From Frankiales bacterium (GTDB lineage Bacteria; Actinomycetota; Actinomycetes; Mycobacteriales; SCTD01), in the NCBI GenBank assembly GCA_025464915.1, contig JAODNF010000149.1, positions 1 to 11,747 of the forward strand: a stretch of 11,747 nt of DNA, in the 5' to 3' direction. Shown here piece after piece: positions 6,487 through 11,747 of this stretch (positions are counted from its first letter, which is position 1; each line of letters starts with the position of its first letter). Both the position numbers and the translations under genes were made by a program. The notes below the pieces were generated by a model. The model made no database searches, had not been told where the DNA came from, and saw nothing but the letters and a program-made list of their open reading frames with translations.

Positions 6487-7293
6487 GTGGCGGCAACGGG
6501 GCCACAGCCTCCGCCGCTCGCGTACAGCACCGTCTCCCGGACCCAGCACTACGCGCTCTACACCGTGCGCGGCGGGTCGCAGCGCCAGCTGGTCTCCTCG
6601 ACGCACGCGGTGTCCCTCGACGCCTGGTCGACGACCGGGGAGATCTACTACACGGTCCCGCAGCTCACCTGCCCCACGGACTGCCACAGCCGCGTCGACG
6701 AGGTCCCGGACCAGGGCGGCAGCCCGCAGACCGTGGTCGCGTCGGGTGCGCAGCTGTCGATCGACCACTTCGGCAAGACGGTCGTCTACGTCGACGGTGG
6801 CCAGCTCTGGCGCCGGGCGCTCACCGGGACGTCCGCGACCCGCCTCACCGGGGCCGGTGGGACGGCGCCCGTCATCTCGCCGGATGGCAGGAGCGTGCTG
6901 TTCTCCCGGCAGGTCGAAGGTCCCGGCGCGCTGGTCATGGCGGTGTTCGTCATGCCGCTTGCCGGCGGAGCGCCCCGGCGGATCACCGGCGGGAGCACGC
7001 TCGACCTCGCCGGGGCGTGGTCGCCGGACAGCCGTCGGGTGCTGTTCACCCGGGACGCCGTCAGCGCGCGGCCGAAGGTCATGAGCGTCTACGTGGACGG
7101 GACCGGCCTGCGCCTGGTGGCCGCCGACGCGCACGACCCGGCGTGGGCCGATGACGGCTGGGTCGCCTACCTCGCCCGCCGCGGCGATGACCAGACGGTG
7201 GCGGTGGGCCGGCCGCCGGGTGGTGCCGAGCGCGAGCTGGCCAGGGTCGCGGGGTCCGACGTCACCGGTGTCAGGTTCGAGGCGGGCGGCTGA
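6487..7293 (+). CDS. PD40/TolB-like beta-propeller protein, apparently frameshifted at its N-terminus
   Basis: From the first start available in this frame (GTG 6487) the protein has 268 residues. Two clear PD40 (WD40-like) blades are seen: APVISPDGRSVLFSR (127-141) and GAWSPDSRRVLFTRD (176-190). Weaker related repeats lie at about 43-57, 90-106 and 217-231, including PAWADDGWVAYLARR. This is the TolB C-terminal type of beta-propeller, usually extracytoplasmic and used in protein or ligand binding; no enzyme motif is visible. Cys62 and Cys66 could form a disulfide. The body has no signal peptide in its own frame, but one sits just upstream in another frame (6410-6481), so the intact gene probably runs 6410-7293 with one base missing near 6481. 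It is either a sequencing error or a broken gene; the full-length body argues for recent or artefactual loss. It lies in the likely operon aldehyde dehydrogenase - propeller - GH2 enzyme. Confidence 0.78.
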   Translation: MAATGPQPPPLAYSTVSRTQHYALYTVRGGSQRQLVSSTHAVSLDAWSTTGEIYYTVPQLTCPTDCHSRVDEVPDQGGSPQTVVASGAQLSIDHFGKTVVYVDGGQLWRRALTGTSATRLTGAGGTAPVISPDGRSVLFSRQVEGPGALVMAVFVMPLAGGAPRRITGGSTLDLAGAWSPDSRRVLFTRDAVSARPKVMSVYVDGTGLRLVAADAHDPAWADDGWVAYLARRGDDQTVAVGRPPGGAERELARVAGSDVTGVRFEAGG

Positions 7294-7307
7294 GAGACTC
7301 CCTGCCC

Positions 7308-9506
7308 GTGGAGCTGACTCGTGCCCGTGTGCAGGACGCCAACCCGGGGACGGACCTGTCGGCCCCTGACCTCGACGACAGCGGCTGGCTGCCGATCGAG
7401 GTGCCGGGGGACCTGCACGAGGCGCTGATGCGGGCAGGCCGGCTGCCCGACCTCGACGTCGGGCTCAACGACACGGCAGCGGCCTGGGTCGAGGACCGCG
7501 AGTGGTGGTGGCGCCTCGACGTGCCCGAGGCCGGCCTGCTCACGTGCGACGGGCTGGACACGTTCGCGACGCTCTACCTCGACGGCGTCGAGATCGGTCG
7601 GTCCTCCAACCAGTTCCTGCCGTTCGCGGTCGAGCTCGGCAACGCCGGCGTGCTGGCGATCTGCTTCCACCGCCCGCACGACCACGCCGGGACGACGGCG
7701 CAGATGCGCAAGGCGCAGTTCTCCTTCGGCTGGGACTTCGCACCGCGCCGGCCGCGAGTCGGACCGTGGCGGCCGGTCACCCTCGGACCGCGGCCGACGC
7801 CGATCGGGTTCCGGACGGTGAGCCTGGACCCTGTCACCGTCGAGGTGACGGTGGACGAGGGCGCGGCGGTCAGCATCCTCGGCGCGAGCCGCACGGGAAG
7901 CGGCACCCTCGAGCTCCCGGGCGCCGCGCTCTGGTCACCGCAGGACCCGGTGCTGCACGAGCTCACGGTCGACGGGATGCCTTACGCCGTCGGCATTCGC
8001 ACGGTCGAGCTCGACCGCACCGACGGCCGCTTCACGTTCGTCCTCAACGGCGAGCCGCTGCCGGTGCGCGGCGCCAACTGGGTCCCGACGACGACCGACC
8101 ACGACACCCTGCTGCGCCTCACGAAGGACGCGCACCTCAACATGCTCCGGGTCTGGGGCGGGGGCGTCTACGAGGACCAGGCGTTCTACGCGACGTGCGA
8201 CCGCCTCGGGATCCTGGTGTGGCAGGAGTTCATGTTCGCCTGCCAGGAGTACAGCGACGCTGACCCCGACTACGTCGAGAGCGTCCGTGCGGAAGCGGAG
8301 CACCAGGTGCGGCGGCTGCGGCGGCACCCGTCGATGGCGGTGTGGTCCGGCAACAACGAGGTCGAGCTGCTGGCGTACGGACTCGGCTGGTCCTCGCCGT
8401 CACCGGCGCACGGCCTGTTCTACGACCTGCTGCCGTCGGTCCTCGAGGCCAACGCACCCGGCACCGCGTACGTCGCCAGCAGCCCGTCCGACGTCACCGA
8501 CCCCACCCGCAGCGACCGTCACAACTGGCAGGTCTGGCACGGTGTCGACGAGCTCGGTGACCGCGAGAGCGTCGCGTGGATCCCCGACTACCCGGCGGTG
8601 GACCTCGGCTCCCCGGAGGCCGACGCGTTCCTCAGCAACGCCGTGCCCAGCCGCTACTACGAGGACCCGACGCCGTTCGCCAGCGAGTACGGGCTGTGCG
8701 GCGCCCTCAACTGGCAGACGCTGGTGCGCGTCACCGAGCCCGAGGACCTGGTCCTCGGCTCGGCCTCGGTCGAGAACCGGCACCGCCCCGGACGGCTCGG
8801 TCCGCGCAACAAGATGCAGCTGCTGATGGAGGCGACGGTCGGGACGCCGAAGGACCTGCGCGAGTGGGTCGAGCTCAGCCAGCTGATGCAGGCCGAGGGC
8901 GACAAGACCGGTGTGGAGCACTACCGCCGGCAGTGGCCGCACTGCGCCGGCAACCTCATCTGGCAGCTGGACGACTGCTGGCCCACGGTGAGCTGGGCGC
9001 TCATCGACTCCGACGCCCGCCCGAAGCCGGCCTACTTCGCGGTTGCCCGTGCCTCCGCCCCGACGCTCGCGTCGTTCGTGCCGCTCGGGACCGGCTGGGC
9101 GCTGTGGCTGACGACCGACGACGCCTGGTCGGGCGGGCTGACCGTGCGGTCCCGCACCTTTGACGGTGAGGTCCGCTGGGAGCAGGCGGTGGCTGTCGAG
9201 GCGGGCCGGCGGTCCAGCCAGCAGGTCGCCTCGTTCGACGACGCCGGCGACCCGACCCGCGGCTACCTCACGGTCACGGGCCCCGGGATCCGCAACCGGC
9301 AGCTGCTCACGGACTACGTTCACCTCGTCCGGGAGCGTCCGCTGCCGACGTACTCGCAGGTCGCAGGAGGTGTCGAGGTGACCAGCCCGACCTTCGCGCT
9401 GCACGTCGACCTGGGCGACGGCTGGAGCGAGCGCTTCTTCGACCTCGATGCGGGCGAGACCCGCTTCGTCGCCGGCTCGGGACCGGTGGACCTCCGGGCC
9501 CTGTAG
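7308..9506 (+). CDS. Glycoside hydrolase family 2, beta-mannosidase-like
   Basis: The 732-residue protein follows the GH2 beta-mannosidase plan: an N-terminal jelly-roll sugar-binding domain (about 1-165), an immunoglobulin-like domain (about 166-240), the TIM barrel (about 245-580) and a C-terminal beta domain. Diagnostic stretches are QFSFGWDFAPR (137-147), LPVRGANWVP (251-260), LNMLRVWGGGVYE (277-289), LVWQEFMFAC (303-312), VWSGNNEVE (345-353) with acid/base Glu351, and FASEYG (457-462) with nucleophile Glu460. It should release beta-linked mannose from the non-reducing end of manno-oligosaccharides or N-glycan-type cores. It is about 100 residues shorter than many family members, mainly in the N-terminal domains. 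There is no signal peptide, so it acts on imported oligosaccharides. GTG 7308 lies 14 bp after the propeller gene and lacks a clear ribosome-binding site; coupling to the upstream gene is likely. Confidence 0.9.
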   Translation: MELTRARVQDANPGTDLSAPDLDDSGWLPIEVPGDLHEALMRAGRLPDLDVGLNDTAAAWVEDREWWWRLDVPEAGLLTCDGLDTFATLYLDGVEIGRSSNQFLPFAVELGNAGVLAICFHRPHDHAGTTAQMRKAQFSFGWDFAPRRPRVGPWRPVTLGPRPTPIGFRTVSLDPVTVEVTVDEGAAVSILGASRTGSGTLELPGAALWSPQDPVLHELTVDGMPYAVGIRTVELDRTDGRFTFVLNGEPLPVRGANWVPTTTDHDTLLRLTKDAHLNMLRVWGGGVYEDQAFYATCDRLGILVWQEFMFACQEYSDADPDYVESVRAEAEHQVRRLRRHPSMAVWSGNNEVELLAYGLGWSSPSPAHGLFYDLLPSVLEANAPGTAYVASSPSDVTDPTRSDRHNWQVWHGVDELGDRESVAWIPDYPAVDLGSPEADAFLSNAVPSRYYEDPTPFASEYGLCGALNWQTLVRVTEPEDLVLGSASVENRHRPGRLGPRNKMQLLMEATVGTPKDLREWVELSQLMQAEGDKTGVEHYRRQWPHCAGNLIWQLDDCWPTVSWALIDSDARPKPAYFAVARASAPTLASFVPLGTGWALWLTTDDAWSGGLTVRSRTFDGEVRWEQAVAVEAGRRSSQQVASFDDAGDPTRGYLTVTGPGIRNRQLLTDYVHLVRERPLPTYSQVAGGVEVTSPTFALHVDLGDGWSERFFDLDAGETRFVAGSGPVDLRAL

Positions 9507-9509
9507 CCC

Positions 9510-9572
9510 CGCGAATGGACACAGCGCTGCGGAATTCGGCCTGAAAAGCGCAGCGCAGTGTCCATTCACGCG
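9510..9572. terminator. 63-nt inverted repeat between convergent genes
   Basis: Left arm CGCG AATGGACAC a GCGCTGCG (9510-9531) pairs with right arm CGCAGCGC a GTGTCCATT ca CGCG (9549-9572), giving 21 pairs with one mismatch and a 2-nt bulge. The 17-nt loop (9532-9548) can fold further (TTC 9535-9537 with GAA 9543-9545). It fills the 73-bp gap between the convergent GH2 and TetR genes, the right place for a two-way terminator. No T-run follows on either strand. It may also be a copy of a dispersed palindromic repeat. Confidence 0.65.
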
Positions 9573-9579
9573 GAGGGGG

Positions 9580-10149
9580 TCAGGGCTCGAGCAGGGCCAG
9601 GCAGCTGGCGAGGGTGCCGGCGAGCAGGTCGTCGTCCAGGACGCCGCTGCCGAACAGCGCGCGGTGCATGAGCGGGCCCTCGAGCACGTCCGCGATGACG
9701 CTCAGCGGTGCGTCGGCACGGATCTCGCCGCGGGCGGCCGCCGCAGCGAGCGCCGCGCGCATCGCGGCACCGCGCGGCTGCAGGATCTGCAGCCGGAAGG
9801 CGTCCAGCGCAGCGGGGTCGTCGGCCAGGTCGGCGAGCAGCGGCGACAGGGAGCGCGCGGCGGTCGTGCCCCAGGCGTCGGCGAGCTGGCGCAGCAGATC
9901 GGACAGGTCCGCGGACAGCGAACCGTGGCCGACGTACGACAGGCCGGGAAGGTGCCGCGCGAGGGTGTCGATGACGAGCAGCGGCTTGGTGCCCCAGCGC
10001 CGGTAGAGCGCCGGCTTCTGAATGCCCGCGCCCTCGGCGACCGAGGTCATCGTCAGCGCGATGTAGCCGACCCGGGAGAGCTCCTGCCAGGCCGCGAGCA
10101 GGATGGCCTCGTCGATGCTGGCGTCACGGGGACGGCCGACGGTCGTCAT
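9580..10149 (-). CDS. TetR-family transcriptional repressor
   Basis: The 189-residue protein has the TetR layout. Its N-terminal DNA-binding domain starts GRPRDASIDEAILLAAW (5-21), and the helix-turn-helix follows at about 34-53 (MTSVAEGAGIQKPALYRRWG) ending in the usual K-x-x-L (56-59 here, PLLVI). Residues from about 75 form the all-helical ligand and dimer domain, which ends in a C-terminal domain found in many actinobacterial TetR regulators. The start is ATG 10149, chosen because GRPRD follows at once and AAGGG lies about 10 nt upstream; in-frame starts as far as 10227 would run through the operator and overlap the divergent gene region. It diverges from the serine hydrolase gene across 78 bp that contain a perfect palindrome, so it probably represses that gene and itself. 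The inducer is unknown. Confidence 0.92.
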   Translation of the reverse strand: MTTVGRPRDASIDEAILLAAWQELSRVGYIALTMTSVAEGAGIQKPALYRRWGTKPLLVIDTLARHLPGLSYVGHGSLSADLSDLLRQLADAWGTTAARSLSPLLADLADDPAALDAFRLQILQPRGAAMRAALAAAAARGEIRADAPLSVIADVLEGPLMHRALFGSGVLDDDLLAGTLASCLALLEP

Positions 10150-10181
10150 CGGGAAACGTCCCTTCCGCTGGCGGGAAAGAT

Positions 10182-10200
10182 TCGGTACGGTGCGTACCGA
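10182..10200. promoter_or_regulatory. Likely TetR operator palindrome
   Basis: TCGGTACG gtg CGTACCGA is a perfect 8-bp inverted repeat with a 3-bp spacer (19 bp), the usual size and symmetry of a TetR-family operator. It lies 33 bp from the repressor start and 27 bp from the hydrolase start, so a bound dimer could block both promoters. The hydrolase's own promoter boxes are not clear, though TACGGT (10186-10191) within the palindrome fits a -10 pattern. Confidence 0.75.
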
Positions 10201-10227
10201 TAGCCCAGCCGCCCCTGAGGAGCGCAC

Positions 10228-11747
10228 GTGACAGCCCCGTCACCGTACCTACCGGCCGAGACGCTCGACGCGCTCGTCGCGCAGCGCGAGGCCGAGGGCC
10301 TGCACTACCCGACGGACCTGCACGACAAGGGCAAGGCCGTCCCCGGCGCCACGAACCGGGCCTTCCACCTCACGATGCGCGACGGCGTCCGGATCGCGCT
10401 CGACACGCACGTGCCGGTCGGCGGCCCGGTCCCGACCGTCGTCCGGTCGACCAGGTACTGGAGGGCGAGCGCAGGCTCTCCCGCGAAGCAGCACCTCGAG
10501 GCGCTCGAGGCCGAGCGCTGGTTGCGCGAGGGGTTCGCCCTCGTCCTGGTCGACGCCCGGGGGACCGGCGCGAGCTTCGGCACCTGGACCCGGGCGTGGG
10601 CCGACGACCAGCGCGACGACCTGTTCGAGGTCGTCGACTGGATCACCGGGCAGGCGTGGAGCGACGGGACGGTCGGTGGCTACGGCACGTCCTACGACGG
10701 CAGCACCGCGCACCTGCTCGCCGCCACCGGCCACCCGGCGGTCAAGGCCGTCGTGCCGCGCTTCGCCCTCTACGACAGCTATGCCGACGTGGCCGCCCCG
10801 GGTGGTGTCCCGCTGGACCACTTCCTGGAGAACTGGGCGGCGATGAACCACGCCCTCGACGGCCAGCCGCAGCGGGCCACGCTGCCGCTGATCCTGCCGC
10901 TCGTCGGGTCGGTCAAGCCGGTCGACGAGGACCTCGACGGCACGCTGCTGCAGCAGGCCCAGGCCGAGCACCTCGGCAACTGGGACCTCTGGGCGGACAT
11001 GAAAGACCTGTCCGAGCGGGGACCCGAGCCGGACTTCGGCAACGGCACGCCGCACGCCCGCATCGACGAGCTGCGCGCTCATGGCGTGCCGCTGTGGCTG
11101 TGGTCCAGCTGGTACGACGGGGCCTACGCCGCCGCCCAGCTGCGCCAGCTCGCGGACCCGGCGCTCGACGTGCGCGTCACCCTCGGGCCGTTCTCCCACG
11201 GCGCGTCGATGAGCCCGCTCGGCGACCCGCTGCAGCCCGAGCTGCGCAACATCCCCGTGTCCCACCAGGTGCGCGACCTGGCCGCGTTCCTGCGGCACCG
11301 CCTCACCGGCACCGGCGAGGACGCGAGCCCACGCGGAGTCCGCTACTGGCGCCTCGGCGACGGCTGGCAGGAGTCGGAGCAGTGGCCGCCGAAGGACGTC
11401 ACCGTGAACCGGCATCCCCTACCTGCCAGGGGCTTCGCGCTCGACGGCACCGCGAGCACCGGCGCGTCCGCCACCCGCTGGCACGGGCTGATCGGCGGCG
11501 AGCCGGTGGCCTACACCCAGCGCACGGGTCAGCAGCTGCTGTGGGACGCCCCGGCGCCGAGGGCCATCACCGGCACTCCGCTCCTGCACCTCGACGTGGT
11601 CAGCGACTCTGCCCAGCTCGCGCTGCACGTCTACCTCGAGGCCGTGCTGCCCGACGGCACGGAGCTCTACCTGACCGAGGGCGTCCTCAACGCCAGCCAC
11701 CGCGACATTCAGAGCGCCACCCGGACTAGCACGCCCGGCAGCACCGG
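10228..11747 (+). CDS. CocE/NonD-family serine hydrolase (Xaa-Pro dipeptidyl-peptidase S15-like), 3' truncated
   Basis: The frame from GTG 10228 is open to the window end (506 codons seen; family members usually have about 550-600). It shows an alpha/beta hydrolase of the CocE/NonD/S15 group, which cleaves esters or amides such as acyl esters or N-terminal dipeptides. DARGTGASFG starts at residue 110. GTSYDG (153-158) holds nucleophile Ser155, SSWYDG (293-298) holds Asp297 and GPFSHG (320-325) holds His324, so the triad is complete. An insertion with helices (about 180-280) forms the lid. From about 400 the beta-sandwich C-terminal domain begins (LLHLDVVSDSAQLALHV) and is cut by the window. 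There is no signal peptide. GAGGAG at 10217-10222, 5 nt before the GTG, fixes the start. Control by the divergent TetR repressor is likely. The natural substrate cannot be told. Confidence 0.9.
   Translation, partial: MTAPSPYLPAETLDALVAQREAEGLHYPTDLHDKGKAVPGATNRAFHLTMRDGVRIALDTHVPVGGPVPTVVRSTRYWRASAGSPAKQHLEALEAERWLREGFALVLVDARGTGASFGTWTRAWADDQRDDLFEVVDWITGQAWSDGTVGGYGTSYDGSTAHLLAATGHPAVKAVVPRFALYDSYADVAAPGGVPLDHFLENWAAMNHALDGQPQRATLPLILPLVGSVKPVDEDLDGTLLQQAQAEHLGNWDLWADMKDLSERGPEPDFGNGTPHARIDELRAHGVPLWLWSSWYDGAYAAAQLRQLADPALDVRVTLGPFSHGASMSPLGDPLQPELRNIPVSHQVRDLAAFLRHRLTGTGEDASPRGVRYWRLGDGWQESEQWPPKDVTVNRHPLPARGFALDGTASTGASATRWHGLIGGEPVAYTQRTGQQLLWDAPAPRAITGTPLLHLDVVSDSAQLALHVYLEAVLPDGTELYLTEGVLNASHRDIQSATRTSTPGST

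Noticed and set aside
8400..9569. 389-codon minus-strand open frame opposite the GH2 gene
   Set aside because: No recognisable domain and it would run through the intergenic inverted repeat. Shadow of the GH2 coding strand.
10249..11415. 388-codon minus-strand open frame opposite the hydrolase
   Set aside because: The plus strand shows a full Ser-Asp-His triad in frame; the minus translation has no motif.

Overview
The window is about 70% GC with strong G/C preference at third codon positions, uses GTG starts freely and carries probable leaderless starts behind TANNNT-type -10 boxes. This points to a high-GC actinobacterium (Actinomycetota). Family content does not let me name a genus. I see no rRNA, tRNA, CRISPR array, insertion sequence or phage gene.

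Left part (1-3736, all +): the tail of a family-2 glycosyltransferase, a GGDEF diguanylate cyclase with an intact active site and inhibitory site, a small STAS-domain protein with an altered phosphorylation site, an unrecognised 78-residue protein, and a membrane sugar-1-phosphate transferase that would start a lipid-linked glycan. This looks like the edge of a polysaccharide locus with built-in c-di-GMP signalling. A small, probably frameshifted gene (3551-3736) follows the transferase.

Middle (3672-4973): a minus-strand pair, a secreted lipoprotein and a DsrE-like CxxC protein, with the DsrE gene first. It diverges from a 34-residue single-pass membrane protein across only 18 bp. A 56-residue unrecognised protein follows, with a clear promoter whose -10 box lies 6 nt before the start codon.

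Right part (4962-9506, +): an NAD(P)-dependent aldehyde dehydrogenase with its own promoter, a PD40/TolB-like beta-propeller protein whose signal peptide lies in a different frame from its body, and a GH2 beta-mannosidase-like enzyme. Spacing is 26 and 14 bp, so the three may be co-transcribed. A 63-nt inverted repeat separates them from the convergent gene.

Right edge (9580-11747): a TetR-family repressor diverges from a CocE/NonD-type serine hydrolase that runs off the window. A perfect 8-3-8 palindrome between them is the likely operator.

The most notable points are the overlooked micro-gene at 4591, the two genes that each look one base short (near 3664 and near 6481), the operator palindrome and the long intergenic inverted repeat. 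I found no clear novel multi-gene defence or mobile system.
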